DNA from: PALSA-278 sp963760285
GTDB lineage: Bacteria > Acidobacteriota > Terriglobia > Acidiferrales > UBA7541
Reading direction: 5' to 3'
DNA: 64,000 bases
Assembly: GCA_963760285.1 (NCBI GenBank)
Contig: CAVXCI010000001.1
Location: forward strand, 434,001 to 498,000
Shown: in pieces, positions 1-9,591 of the stretch
Layout: every line of letters starts with the position of its first letter
How positions within the stretch are numbered: the first letter of the stretch is position 1
The notes under the pieces: generated by a model
The model's input: only the letters and a program-made list of their open reading frames with translations
Databases searched by the model: none
What the model was told of the DNA's origin: nothing
Position numbers and translations under genes: made by a program

Positions 1-300
1 AATCTGTATTCGCGCACCGTCAGCGCCCTGGACATACACAAGGCGAGGCCCTATCTCACCCTGCAGAAAAACTCTCCGTTCAATGATCCCGGGGTCGGCA
101 CTCCGGGAGGTTTGGCACTCTCCGCCAATGGCAAGGTTCTCTTTGTGGCGCAGGGAGGCGACTCATCCCCTGAGATCGTCGTTTACAACGTGAATGCGGA
201 TGGAACGCTCACCAATGCGAACGGATCGCCGGTAAAGACCGGCCGCCCCATCGGACTGGAATCTCTCGTCACCGTGCCCGCGCCGGCCTGCGCGCCCTAG
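1..300 (+). CDS. C-terminal end of a beta-propeller (lactonase-like) protein, 5' end outside the window
   Basis: The frame is open from base 1 to the TAG at 298-300, so only about 99 C-terminal residues are visible. The text contains the blade-like pattern seen in YVTN/6-phosphogluconolactonase-type propellers (LSANGKVLFVAQ, then IVVYNVNADGTL), with a glycine- and asparagine-rich turn in each repeat. In this family such proteins are usually exported and made only of propeller repeats; the substrate is not known. A second propeller protein of the same general style lies at 37,289. The start and any signal peptide are missing, so a precise function cannot be given. Confidence 0.7.
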   Translation, partial: NLYSRTVSALDIHKARPYLTLQKNSPFNDPGVGTPGGLALSANGKVLFVAQGGDSSPEIVVYNVNADGTLTNANGSPVKTGRPIGLESLVTVPAPACAP

Positions 301-350
301 GTTTGCGCGGCGGATTTTTCGGGAAAAAACCGGAGGCCCGCGGCGGGATG

Positions 351-438
351 TGGTGCCCGGGGTGGGAGTCGAACCCACATATAGCTCTCGCTACGGGGGA
401 TTTTAAGTCCCCTGCGTCTGCCATTCCGCCACCCGGGC
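351..438 (-). tRNA. tRNA-Leu (anticodon UAA)
   Basis: Read on the minus strand this folds into a full cloverleaf. The acceptor stem GCCCGGG (432-438) pairs with CCCGGGC (355-361), followed by discriminator A and an encoded CCA at 351-353. The anticodon loop CTTAAAA (401-407) carries UAA in a GGGGA/TCCCC stem. A long variable arm, typical of the leucine class II tRNAs, and the T-loop GTTCGACTC are present. It decodes UUA and UUG. No integrase or attachment-site duplication is visible next to it. Confidence 0.96.
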
Positions 439-639
439 CGGATTCCGCACCACTCTAAACAACCCGGCGATTTACTGCAAGGCTGACGATACCGGTGGGG
501 CCGCGAAATTACTCAGGCGCGGGGAGAAGCGCCGGACGGGTATGCTGAAATCTCAGACCCGGCCGGCGCGGTTTTCTGCTCATTCGGCTCTGGCGCGAGC
601 CGCTCTCTTGAATCCTGGCAAATGTTCCCAAACCGGACG

Positions 640-2079
640 CTAGGGAAGCGGACTTCCGATGCCGTCCAGAACGTGGAACTTTCCGTTACTGGTAAGCGTG
701 GTTGAGCCCGTGGTCACGGTCACCGTCGCGACGGGCGCGCCGAGAGGCACCGTGGCCGTGATGAAGGTGCTGCTCGCAACGCTGATTTGGGTGGCTTTCA
801 CGCCGCCAAATTTCACCACGGAAGAACCGGTGAATCCCTGCCCCAGGATGCCAATCTGCTTTCCAACCGCGGCAGCATTGGGCGTTAAAGTGACGAACGG
901 CCCGAGTCCCATGTCCAGACTGTAAAACACGCCGCAGTTGCAGCCGTTGTCATTGGTGCCGCCGTTGTAGGTGTCGCTATACAGGATTCCGTTGGTGAGC
1001 TGACGCAACGGGGAGGACGGATATTCTCCAGTTGTGCCATCGAAGGTATAAAGGACCGTGAAGTTTTCCCCCGACGTAGAGATGCTGTATATCGTCCCGA
1101 GGCCTGATGTTCCGCCACTGTTGGCAACACCGTAGAGGTTGCCGTCGGTCGCCTGCATCAAACTGGAAGCAGGGGCAGCTCCATCGGGATTGCTACCGAA
1201 GGTGTGAAGAATGGAATAACTTCCGCTGGCCGTGAGTTTGAAGATCGTTCCGTAGAAGGAACCTCCTCCCGTGGTGGTGCCATAGAAATTCCCATCCGCG
1301 GCCTGAATCAGGGCGTAGTTGGGGGTGGCCCCATCAGGCGCGCCTGTAAAATTGTGGAGCACGGTAAGGACGCCGCCCGGCGTCATCTTGAAAATAACTC
1401 CATCGCCGCCGGTTCCCCCTTGGGAGGCGACACCGTAAAAGTTTCCGTCGTTCCCCAGAAGCAGAGGAGCCGTCGGAGCGTTGCCGTCGGTGACATTGAA
1501 TGTATAGATCGTGGTCAGCGCTCCGCCGGGAGTGATCTTGTACACAGTGCCGTACGCGCCGCCATTTTCATTGACCGTCGTGCCGTAGTAGTTTCCGTCC
1601 AGACCTTCAATCGGAGGCGCCTGGGGATCAGACCCGTCGGCGTAACCCGTGAAATTGTAAAGCACGGTCTCCACGCCGGCCGGCGTTACCTGGTACACCT
1701 GCCCGCAGCCGCCAAATCCACAATTTCCACCGGGACCGCCGTTTTGATTCGTTCCGTAGAAATTGCCATCCGAACCCAGCGTCAAACCACTGACAGGAAA
1801 ATAGCTAACGTCAGTCAACACTGTAAAATTTCCCGAGGGCGTGATGCTGAACATCGTGCCGTAGTCGGTGCCCCCTTGAGTGGACGTGCTGTACAGGTTG
1901 CCATCCTGCCCCTGGGCGATGGCCCGGTCGGATGGATTTGAGGCTCCGCTTCCGCCCGGAAAATTGTACATAACGCTGTAGGTTTGAGCCTGAGCGGCAC
2001 CTGTTACGGCGAAGGCCAGGACAAACAGCACCGCCGCAAAGGCAGCCTTTCGAAAACTTCTCTGCTGCTTTAAGTTCAT
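640..2079 (-). CDS. Secreted tandem-repeat (GloVer-type) propeller protein with C-terminal IPT/TIG-like domain
   Basis: 479 residues. A Sec signal peptide (about residues 1-32, ending near AAQAQ) is followed by some eight repeats of roughly 45 residues with the motif GG..YGT.FK.TP.G, then L..F, then DG..P, matching the choice-of-anchor GloVer repeats common in Acidobacteria. The last 85 residues (from about VTLTPNAAAVG) resemble an IPT/TIG immunoglobulin-like fold. The likely role is an extracellular or surface binding protein; the ligand is unknown. Start: an AAAGGAG site lies 7 nt before the ATG at 2079 (GTG at 2082 is the alternative). It is divergent from the CadC-like regulator at 2252, which may control it. 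Confidence 0.85.
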   Translation of the reverse strand: MNLKQQRSFRKAAFAAVLFVLAFAVTGAAQAQTYSVMYNFPGGSGASNPSDRAIAQGQDGNLYSTSTQGGTDYGTMFSITPSGNFTVLTDVSYFPVSGLTLGSDGNFYGTNQNGGPGGNCGFGGCGQVYQVTPAGVETVLYNFTGYADGSDPQAPPIEGLDGNYYGTTVNENGGAYGTVYKITPGGALTTIYTFNVTDGNAPTAPLLLGNDGNFYGVASQGGTGGDGVIFKMTPGGVLTVLHNFTGAPDGATPNYALIQAADGNFYGTTTGGGSFYGTIFKLTASGSYSILHTFGSNPDGAAPASSLMQATDGNLYGVANSGGTSGLGTIYSISTSGENFTVLYTFDGTTGEYPSSPLRQLTNGILYSDTYNGGTNDNGCNCGVFYSLDMGLGPFVTLTPNAAAVGKQIGILGQGFTGSSVVKFGGVKATQISVASSTFITATVPLGAPVATVTVTTGSTTLTSNGKFHVLDGIGSPLP

Positions 2080-2251
2080 CACAGATCTCCTTTAATGTTT
2101 GGAGGCCCCGGCGACTGTTCGCCCGGCGGCCTGCTCTGTGCTACGATGGGCACACGTTCCCTGCCACCGACGACCGCACAGGCTCAAATTAGCGGCGGGG
2201 AGGAACTTTTGTCATTTACGAAGTCTTAACGATTCCTAAAACTGCGCTTCC

Positions 2252-4228
2252 ATGGCCTCCATTCCCAAAAAGATTCTGTCCTTCGGTTCGTTCCAACTGA
2301 TTGTGCCGGATAGAGTTCTCACGCAAGACGGCAAACCGGTGTCAATTAAACCCCGTTCTGTGGAAGTCCTGGCCGTCCTGGCCGTCCACGCCAATGAAGT
2401 GGTCAGCAAAGACGACCTGATGCGCATCGTCTGGCCGGATACCTTTGTTGAAGAGGGGAATCTGGCGGTCCATGTCTCTGCCCTGCGGAAGCTGCTGGCC
2501 GGAGCGGACAGCAATCTTGAGATAGAGACCATACCGAGATGCGGGTATCGCCTGGTGGGCGAAATACGCACTTTCGTGCCGGAATCCCGTGCCCCGGCCC
2601 CTGCGGATGAAATCGTGCGCACGCCCTCTGCCGGGCTTCCTGAAGGCGCTGTCCGGCGCCCCTTATATCCGCTGCGCCACTGGACGTTGGGCGGCATAGC
2701 TTTGGCGATGTTGTTGCTGATCTTGTTGGGCGTAGGGTTGGAACGCTGGGGAAATCGCGTGCAGGGAGACGTGGAAGCCGGAGGCGCGAGAATCCATTCG
2801 CTGGCCGTGCTTCCTCTGCAAAATCTCTCCGGAGACCCGGCCCAGGACTACTTTGCCGCGGGGATCACCGACGAGTTGACCACCGAGGTGGCGCATATCC
2901 ATGGATTGCGCGTGGTTTCCCGCACGTCGGCCTCGCAATTCCAGGCCGGCAGCCGCTCTCTACCGGACATCGCTCGCGCGCTGGGAGTGGAAGGCGTCAT
3001 GGAAGGCTCAGTGGTGCGCGCGGGCAACCGCGTTCGCATCACCGCGCAGCTCATCGAGGCGAAGAACGACCGGCATATTTGGGCGGGAAGTTTTGAAGGT
3101 TCGGTGGACGAAATTATCGCTCTGCAGGATCGTGTGGCGCGAGACGTGGCCCGCGAAATTCGCGCCGCGGTGAAGCCGGAGGGCGCCCTGCTTCCGGCAA
3201 GCGCACGAGGCTCGGCGGCCGGGGTAAATCAAAAGGCCTATGACGACTATCTGCTGGGCCTCTATATATGGAACCGCCGGGACGAACGCACCTTTGACAA
3301 GGCTATTGAATATTTTTCCCGTTCGTCCGCCGAGGATCCGCACTTTGCTCCCGCGTTTGCCAGCCTCGCAGATGTGTACGTGCTATGCGGGCTCAACAGC
3401 TTTCCCGGTTCGAAATTTGGTCCGCTGGCGCGGCAGGCTTCCCTGCAGGCGCTGGCGCTGGATGCTGATTCCGCCGAAGCGCACACCGCTCTGGGCGCCG
3501 TGAGCGCCGTTTTTGACTGGGATTGGGGCACGGCGGGGCGGGAATTTCAGCGAGCCGTGGATCTGGATCCCAACTACGCCACCGCCCATCAGTGGTATGC
3601 CGATTTCTATCTGATTCCCCAACTACGGCTGGATAAGGCCGCCAGCGAAATGGAGGCGGCCGCTACTCTCGACCCGCTCTCGCCCATCATGCTGGTGGAC
3701 CAGGGTTGGGTGGATTACCTGCGCGGTGAATACCCGCAAGCGCGGCAGAAATACGATCGCGCTCTGGCGATAGATCCCGATTTCATTCCCGCGGTCTTCC
3801 GCATGGAGGGATGGTATCTGGCGCAGGGCCGCGACGCGGAATATGCCCAGACGATAGCCCGGGCCTTTCGCGCGACGGAAACCACGACAAGCGAAATCAA
3901 AGCTCGCGCCGTGGAAGACGGATTCGCACGCGATGGGATTCGCGGAGTTGCCCGCGCGCAGGTGCAGTCGAACGGCCATCCGGTGGCGCCTGGCTCGGAC
4001 TTGGGCGCATTCTCCGCTTGGCAATATGCCATGCTGGGAGACTCCGTCCGCGCGTGCAATTCGCTCAGGGGCAGCCTCATAAGGCGGGAGCCGGCGCTGC
4101 TCTATGTGAACGTGGACCCGATGTACTCCGTCTTGCGCGCGTGCCCTTGTTACAGTGAAGTAGCGCGGCAAATCGGTCTCCCGCAGCTACCCGTTTCTTC
4201 CGTTGGTTCCCATTCCGCCAAGCAGTAA
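2252..4228 (+). CDS. CadC-like membrane regulator: winged helix, one TM, TolB-like domain, TPR repeats
   Basis: 658 residues. Residues 1-105 form an OmpR/PhoB-type winged helix (GYRLVGEIR at its end). Residues about 145-165 are a single membrane span (GGIALAMLLLILLGVG). Residues about 180-305 match the TolB-like/FlgO-like module found in adenylate-cyclase-associated and CadC-type proteins (LAVLPLQNLSGDPAQDYF, GVMEGSVVRAG). The rest is TPR repeats. The family binds DNA from the membrane and senses signals through its outer part; the TPR part probably contacts partners. The ATG is in CCATGG without a clear Shine-Dalgarno site. It is divergent from the GloVer gene, with 172 nt between them. The signal sensed is not inferable. 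Confidence 0.85.
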   Translation: MASIPKKILSFGSFQLIVPDRVLTQDGKPVSIKPRSVEVLAVLAVHANEVVSKDDLMRIVWPDTFVEEGNLAVHVSALRKLLAGADSNLEIETIPRCGYRLVGEIRTFVPESRAPAPADEIVRTPSAGLPEGAVRRPLYPLRHWTLGGIALAMLLLILLGVGLERWGNRVQGDVEAGGARIHSLAVLPLQNLSGDPAQDYFAAGITDELTTEVAHIHGLRVVSRTSASQFQAGSRSLPDIARALGVEGVMEGSVVRAGNRVRITAQLIEAKNDRHIWAGSFEGSVDEIIALQDRVARDVAREIRAAVKPEGALLPASARGSAAGVNQKAYDDYLLGLYIWNRRDERTFDKAIEYFSRSSAEDPHFAPAFASLADVYVLCGLNSFPGSKFGPLARQASLQALALDADSAEAHTALGAVSAVFDWDWGTAGREFQRAVDLDPNYATAHQWYADFYLIPQLRLDKAASEMEAAATLDPLSPIMLVDQGWVDYLRGEYPQARQKYDRALAIDPDFIPAVFRMEGWYLAQGRDAEYAQTIARAFRATETTTSEIKARAVEDGFARDGIRGVARAQVQSNGHPVAPGSDLGAFSAWQYAMLGDSVRACNSLRGSLIRREPALLYVNVDPMYSVLRACPCYSEVARQIGLPQLPVSSVGSHSAKQ

Positions 4229-4273
4229 ATTCGAAAGTAACGTGGAATCCAGCGGTTCGCTGGTCCTGGACTG

Positions 4274-4296
4274 CGCGGGAACCACTTATTCCCGCG
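4274..4296. terminator. Hairpin between convergent genes
   Basis: CGCGGGAA (4274-4281) pairs perfectly with TTCCCGCG (4289-4296) over a 7-nt loop that contains the TAA stop of the minus-strand SGNH gene. A second perfect hairpin (CCAGCG/CGCTGG, 4249-4263) lies just before it and outer arms AACGTGGAA (4239) and TTCCACGTT (4298) enclose both. There is no clear T tract, so the terminator role is inferred from the position between two convergent genes. Confidence 0.5.
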
Positions 4297-5353
4297 GTTC
4301 CACGTTCATGGCAAAATTTTTGTCGTTTAGCTCGCAGGGTATGTTGCCGGCGGCCACCATCACGCGCACCAATTCTTGCGCGATCAATTCGTCGCGCGAT
4401 GCCGTGGGATGGGCGTGGTCCATGAAATCTTTCTCGTGGTCGGGGTCGTTTTTCCACGCTTCGATCATGTTGGCGATGGGAACGTGTTCATTCCTGGCAA
4501 AATCCACCATGGTCTGCTGCATGGGATCCAGATTGCCGCGCTGCTTTGCGGTCGGCGTCAGAAGCAAAACCATCGGCACGTGGTGCGCCCGGCAGGTGGC
4601 CACGCTTTTTTCCAGCTCATTGTAGTAACGCTGCGTGTCCACCGGTTTTCGCCGCTGCACATTCCAGGAGCCATCCATCAATTTGTCCCGCAATGCGTAG
4701 TACACGAATCCCCGCATGAGGTGCTCAACAACAACTTCATAGAGCGCTGATTGACGGACGTAGGATTTCAACCACACCCGGCGCAACAGCGCTTCACGGT
4801 TTTTCCCCTGCAGGAGCATCAGGTTCTCGTACTCAGTGTTGAAACTATAGGCCACGATGGCGATATCCGGCTGATAGCCATCATCGAACACTACCTGCAG
4901 GCGCTCATTCACCTGCGCGTTGGAATAGGCGTCCACTCCGGCGTTGACGCCTTCAAATTGCAATCCGGGGCAATGGTAGGAATTCAGAAAACTGGCTACG
5001 TCGGCGATGTACGTTTGATCGTCGCTGACACCCCACCCCATGGTTACGGAATCGCCGAACGCGAAGATACGGAATTCACCGGGGCGCTTCGGCCCCAGCG
5101 CCACGGGATACCGAAATCCATCCCGACTGATGGTGCTGGGTTGGTGACGCACCACGGTTGTCCGTTTGCCTGGTTTGGGAACCCACAGCAGTCGCTCATC
5201 GGGAATGTAGAGGTCGGTATTGCCAAAACCTAAAATCCGCAGCAGTCCCTCGAGGAAGAGGAGACATATGAGCACCACGCCGCAAAATTTAAGGATCCTG
5301 AGGAAGAGGCCCGGCCTTCTGCCCGGCTCGGAATTTTCTTTGATGGCTGCCAT
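4286..5353 (-). CDS. Membrane-anchored SGNH/GDSL-type hydrolase
   Basis: 355 residues from the ATG at 5353. An N-terminal membrane anchor (FCGVVLICLLFLEGLLRIL) is followed by an SGNH hydrolase fold. Block I is IFAFGDSVTMGWG with the nucleophile Ser, block II/III is FEGVNAGVDAYSN with Gly and Asn, and the C-terminal MDHAHPTASRDELIA holds the catalytic Asp and His (D..HP). Members act as esterases or acetylhydrolases, often on cell-surface sugars. The open frame continues upstream to 5758 but that part overlaps the arginase-like gene in another frame and lacks family character, so the internal ATG is preferred; only a weak GTTGAG precedes it. Substrate unknown. Confidence 0.8.
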   Translation of the reverse strand: MAAIKENSEPGRRPGLFLRILKFCGVVLICLLFLEGLLRILGFGNTDLYIPDERLLWVPKPGKRTTVVRHQPSTISRDGFRYPVALGPKRPGEFRIFAFGDSVTMGWGVSDDQTYIADVASFLNSYHCPGLQFEGVNAGVDAYSNAQVNERLQVVFDDGYQPDIAIVAYSFNTEYENLMLLQGKNREALLRRVWLKSYVRQSALYEVVVEHLMRGFVYYALRDKLMDGSWNVQRRKPVDTQRYYNELEKSVATCRAHHVPMVLLLTPTAKQRGNLDPMQQTMVDFARNEHVPIANMIEAWKNDPDHEKDFMDHAHPTASRDELIAQELVRVMVAAGNIPCELNDKNFAMNVEPRE

Positions 5354-5444
5354 CTCAACTATGACCCCGTGGTTAAGAATGGATGCGTGACTGAACATCC
5401 GGAATGAGTCGGAATGAGCAGGTGTAAGCGCTTCTTCAGGATGA

Positions 5445-6605
5445 TCAGCCTTCTCCCCCAAGCTCTCTGAGAACTTCATCCATATCGCTGGAAAGGGTTT
5501 CTCTCTGCTCAGACGGGCGGGATTGTACTCCATGCTGCCCGCGCTCCGGTAGGGGTTCGATGCCGCTCGTCTCCGGCGATGATTCGGAGGCACGCGCCGC
5601 GGGGTGCAAGCTGGACGCTGCTGATGCAACGGTTGCCAAATCCGGCCTCGCACCACTGGAAGCCCCAGCGGATTCGCCCTCTTTGGCGTTCCCCCGCATT
5701 CCCACCAGCGCATCAACCAGCAGCGTGATGATCGTCTCCGCGGCGCGCCCGTCGGCATCCTTCTCCGGGTTATACGAGGCTATTTCAATGGCCGCCAGCC
5801 GTGGCTGCCGAACCAGGATTCCAAGGACATCTCGCACATACACCAGGTTCAGTCCGCCGCTTCCCGGATGATCTACCGCTGGCATTTCGTTTTCGGCTAT
5901 CACGTCCACATCCAAGTGCAATAGAAATTCATGCTGCTGGCCATGGATTTTCTCAAGAGCCATCTGCGTGGAATCCGCCGGCGGCTGGTGACTCAGAGTA
6001 TCGGCGGGAAAATAGCGGAAGGAGGAATGACGGAGCCGTTCCTCCTCCGGAGCATCCAGACGGCCCACTCCGAAGAGAACTGTTTCAGGCTCGCGGACCA
6101 ATGGCGGTTCACCCCAGAAGCGAAGCAGTTCCGCGGCGCCACGTCCGGCGACATGCGCCACAACCATTCCCTCAATAAATCCCGATGGAGATGTCGCGGG
6201 GACATTCAGATCGGCGTCGCGATCCATGTAAAAGAGGCCCAGGTTTCGATGATACCGGCGGAGGCCAGCGAGAGACGCGAGAGCAATACTGCAATCGCCG
6301 CCCAGGATAAGCGGCAGGCCACCAGTTTTCACCGCCTGCTCAACGAGCGGCCGCAAGGATTCCACGGCTTGCAAAATGTTGCGCAGGTTGCGCGCGCGAG
6401 GGTTTTCTTCGTCGGGCTGGAAGGTAAATGCGGCGCAATCGCCCAGGTCGGTAACGTCGAAGCCCGCGGCGCGCAGTTGATCCGTGAGCCCCGCGGCGCG
6501 CAGGCTGTGCGGCGCCTTCTCCGATCCAGCTTGGGATGCAGCCGCGCTGGTTGGCGCGCCAACAACAACGATACTATTGGGCTTGCGGACGATTCGGCCG
6601 GCCAC
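5445..6605 (-). CDS. Arginase/agmatinase-fold protein with altered metal ligands
   Basis: 386 residues; GTG start at 6605 with GGGAG 7 nt upstream. Residues 1-305 follow the ureohydrolase fold, which normally binds two Mn ions. The usual GGDH motif is GGDC (Cys105) and the usual DAHxD motif is DRDAD (128-132), so two histidine ligands are replaced by Cys and Asp. The DVD motif (232-234) and the E..SYNPEKD segment (274-283) are kept. Residues from about 305 to the end are a low-complexity Ser/Glu/Ala tail not seen in ordinary arginases. It could be an active variant with another metal, or a non-catalytic relative. It lies 77 nt downstream of ispH on the same strand. Confidence 0.75.
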   Translation of the reverse strand: MAGRIVRKPNSIVVVGAPTSAAASQAGSEKAPHSLRAAGLTDQLRAAGFDVTDLGDCAAFTFQPDEENPRARNLRNILQAVESLRPLVEQAVKTGGLPLILGGDCSIALASLAGLRRYHRNLGLFYMDRDADLNVPATSPSGFIEGMVVAHVAGRGAAELLRFWGEPPLVREPETVLFGVGRLDAPEEERLRHSSFRYFPADTLSHQPPADSTQMALEKIHGQQHEFLLHLDVDVIAENEMPAVDHPGSGGLNLVYVRDVLGILVRQPRLAAIEIASYNPEKDADGRAAETIITLLVDALVGMRGNAKEGESAGASSGARPDLATVASAASSLHPAARASESSPETSGIEPLPERGQHGVQSRPSEQRETLSSDMDEVLRELGGEG

Positions 6606-6682
6606 TTTCTCGCTCCCGAAAAAGGAGTTCGTAACCCCGAAACGTGGATATTCCCCGGTCCCACCTGACCGGAGAGCTTAAA

Positions 6683-7621
6683 CTAGGGCCGCGCGGGCGC
6701 TTCGCGGTGCGCCGCCAACTCCGGCGGCAACGTGAAGCGCACGTCTTCGCGGATCAGATTGAGATCCCGTTGGTCCGTGAAACCCAGGCTGGCCAGTTTC
6801 TGGCTTACCTGCTCCACCAAAATTTCAGGCGCGGAGGCGCCCGCGGTCAGGCCCACGCCCTGAACTCCTCCCAACCACTCCGCCTGAATGTCATTGGCGT
6901 CTTCGATCAGGCGGGAGCGGACACCCGCCCGCTCCGCCACTTCCACAAGGCGGTTGGAGTTTGAGCTATTCGCCGAGCCGACCACAAGAATCAATTCCAC
7001 TTCCCGCGCCAACGCCTCCACGGCTTCCTGGCGGTTTTGCGTGGCGTAACAAATATCGTCCGAGGCCGGACCGGCAATCAAGGGAAAGCGCTCGCGCAAC
7101 CGCGCCACGATTTCCTGCGTGTCATATAAGGACAGCGTCGTCTGCGTCAGGAATGCCAGCCTGGTCGGATCGTCTACCTGCAACTGGTCCGCTTCTTCCA
7201 CCGTGCCCACCACCACGGTACGCTCCGGCGCTTCGCCGGACGTTCCAATGATTTCCTGATGGTCCCGATGGCCGATGAGAATGAGCGTGCGATTTTCACG
7301 CGCAAAACGAAGCGCTTCCAGGTGGACTTTGGTTACCAGCGGACAGGTGGCGTCAATCACGCGCAGGTTTCGCTCCGTGGCCTCTTCGCGGACACGTGGC
7401 GGCACGCCGTGGGCGCTGAATACCAGGACTGCGCCCGTGGGCACCTCATGAATTGATTCCACGAAGATGGCTCCGCGCTGGCGCAGTTGTTCCACCACGT
7501 AGCGGTTGTGGACAATTTCGTGGTGAACGTATACAGGCGATCCATAGGCTTCCAGCGCCAGTTCGACAATATCCACGGCTCGCACCACGCCCGCGCAGAA
7601 ACCACGTGGTCGAACCCGCAC
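6683..7621 (-). CDS. ispH: 4-hydroxy-3-methylbut-2-enyl diphosphate reductase
   Basis: 312 residues. This is the last enzyme of the MEP pathway, an iron-sulphur protein that makes isopentenyl and dimethylallyl diphosphate in the cytosol. The three cluster cysteines are visible: PRGFCAG near the N-terminus (Cys9), IDATCPLVTK and DDICYATQNRQ. The substrate-binding motifs HGVPP, GHRDHQEI and SANSSNSNRL are intact. The GTG start at 7621 is the only ordinary start codon after an upstream in-frame stop, and AGAAGG lies 6 nt before it; the family usually has a few residues more. The length fits the family. Confidence 0.95.
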   Translation of the reverse strand: MRVRPRGFCAGVVRAVDIVELALEAYGSPVYVHHEIVHNRYVVEQLRQRGAIFVESIHEVPTGAVLVFSAHGVPPRVREEATERNLRVIDATCPLVTKVHLEALRFARENRTLILIGHRDHQEIIGTSGEAPERTVVVGTVEEADQLQVDDPTRLAFLTQTTLSLYDTQEIVARLRERFPLIAGPASDDICYATQNRQEAVEALAREVELILVVGSANSSNSNRLVEVAERAGVRSRLIEDANDIQAEWLGGVQGVGLTAGASAPEILVEQVSQKLASLGFTDQRDLNLIREDVRFTLPPELAAHREAPARP

Positions 7622-7811
7622 CAGAACCTTCTGGCCATTCTTCGCTTCCCTGTATCTGTGTCAGCATGATAGTTGATTCAATTCATTCTACCTTGGCGCG
7701 CGATGTTCCAGCAACACACCCGCGCCAAAACGGCATGGAATACACCCTAAGACTGTGGAAATTGAGCAAGGCTGTGCCCGCGTCCGAGGATGATAATTCG
7801 GCGCGAAATGC

Positions 7812-9371
7812 CTAGCGACGCCCACGCTGGTTTGACTCTGCCAACGCCATTTGCACGCGGCTGTGCTTCCGGCTGTACAGAAAATAAATGGCCAGCCCGA
7901 TCACCAGCCAGACAAACAGGCGAATCCAGGTGCTGATTGGCAGGCTGAGCATCATCAACATGGAAATCAGAATCCCCATGATTGGGCACGAACGGCACCC
8001 AGGGAGTCCTGAACGGCCGCGGAATATCCGGACTTTTTCGGCGGAGCACCCATATCCCCGCGCATACAATCACGAATGCCAGCAGCGTCCCGATGCTGAC
8101 CAACTCGCCGAGAATCGAAATGGGAATCAGCGCCGCAAAGACGCCCACAAAAAGGCCCACAGTGATGGACGAAACATACGGCGTTCGAAAGCGCTTATGG
8201 ATTGCGGAAAAAACAGGAGGCAGCAGGCGATCCTTGGACATCGAATAGAAAACACGCGATTGTCCCAGCAGCATCACCACCATGGTGCTGCTCAAGCCAG
8301 CCAGCGCTCCTATTTTCACCAGCAGGCTGCCCCAGCGGACGCCCGCGGCATCAATGCCCACGGCAATCGGGTCGGGAACATTCAGCAGCTTATAGCTGAC
8401 CAGCCCGGTCAGGACACCCGAGACAAGAATGTACAGAATCGTGCAGATAACCAGCGAGCCCAAAATTCCGATGGGCATGTCCTTCTCGGGGTTCTTGGCT
8501 TCCTGCGCCGCGGTGGAGACCGCGTCAAAGCCAATGTAGGCGAAAAATATAACGCCGCGCCGCCCGTGAAATCCCCGACCAACCGAAGGAGCCAAAACTT
8601 CCCGTGTTGGGCGGAATGAACGGATGCCAGTTGGCAGCGCCGGTGGCGGGATGACGGAACAGGAAAAGGCCGCCAATCCCGATAAAAATCAGCAGAACGA
8701 TTACCTTCACCGCCACAATGAAGTTGTTGAAATCCGCGGACTCCCGGATGCCGATAATCAAAATCGTCGTTGTGATGGCATATCCCGAGAAACGCCAGCA
8801 GGTTGAACACTCCATACTTATGCGGCAGCGTTGCGGGGTCAATGCCCGCCGATTTCAGCATCGGCCCAATCCGCCCCAAAACCTCCCAATGGTTCTTGTA
8901 AAACACAAAGTCAGACCCGGGCTCGCCCGCCAACGCCGGCGGCAGCTGGATGCCGAAATCACCCAGCAGGCTGATGACGTATCCGCTCCAGCCCGATGCC
9001 ACCGTGGCCGCGCCAAAGGCATACTCCAGAATCAAATCCCATCCAATGATCCATGCGAAAATCTCGCCCAGCGTGGCGTAGCCATAGGTGTAGGCCGACC
9101 CCGCCACCGGAATCATGGAGGCAAATTCCGCGTAGCACAGCCCCGCGAACACGCATCCGAATGCCGCCAGCATGAACGAGAGCACCACGGCGGGTCCGGC
9201 ATACTTCGCCGAGGCCACGCCGGTGAGCACAAAAATTCCCGTCCCGATAATGGCGCCGATGCCCAGGCTGACCAGGTTGGCGGCGCCCAGCGCCCGCTTC
9301 AGACTGGATTCTCCAGTCTCGTGGGCCTCGTGCAGAATCGTGTTGAGCGGTTTTGTCGCTAATAGGTCCAT
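7812..9371 (-). pseudogene. APC-family amino acid permease, reading frame broken in three places
   Basis: Joined across frames this is a full-length APC-superfamily (CAT/YfnA-like) permease. The N-terminal SLGIGAIIGTGIFVLTG motif begins at the ATG at 9371, and the later FFAYIGFDAVSTAAQEAKNP motif and about 12 membrane spans follow. Breaks are near 8785 (GGG where GG keeps frame), about 8550-8570 (GC-rich run) and about 7985 (CCC where CC keeps frame). Between breaks the protein text is well preserved with no stops. So this is either a very young pseudogene or, more likely, sequence error in short runs. The product would import amino acids with protons. No partner genes lie beside it. Confidence 0.8.
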
Positions 9372-9591
9372 TCTTAGCTCGACCGAAGGCGCTGCATCAT
9401 ACTGAATCCGCGAGACTTCCTCAAGGGAAAACCCCGCGCCATCCCGGCACGCACCGTTCCGGAATTAGTTTATGATGCCATTTTTGGCATGCGCGTGCAG
9501 AATTTGCATCAGAATCATCATAGGCGTGGCGGCCTCAATCATCCGCGGGATGATATGCTGCGAAACTCGCGACGAAAAGGAGGGCCGGAAA

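Noticed and set aside
351..438. tRNA-Leu as an integration site
   Set aside because: No integrase gene and no repeated tRNA end were seen nearby.
1204..1941. Plus-strand frame of 245 residues
   Set aside because: Lies fully opposite the GloVer-repeat gene and has no domain-like text or ribosome site.
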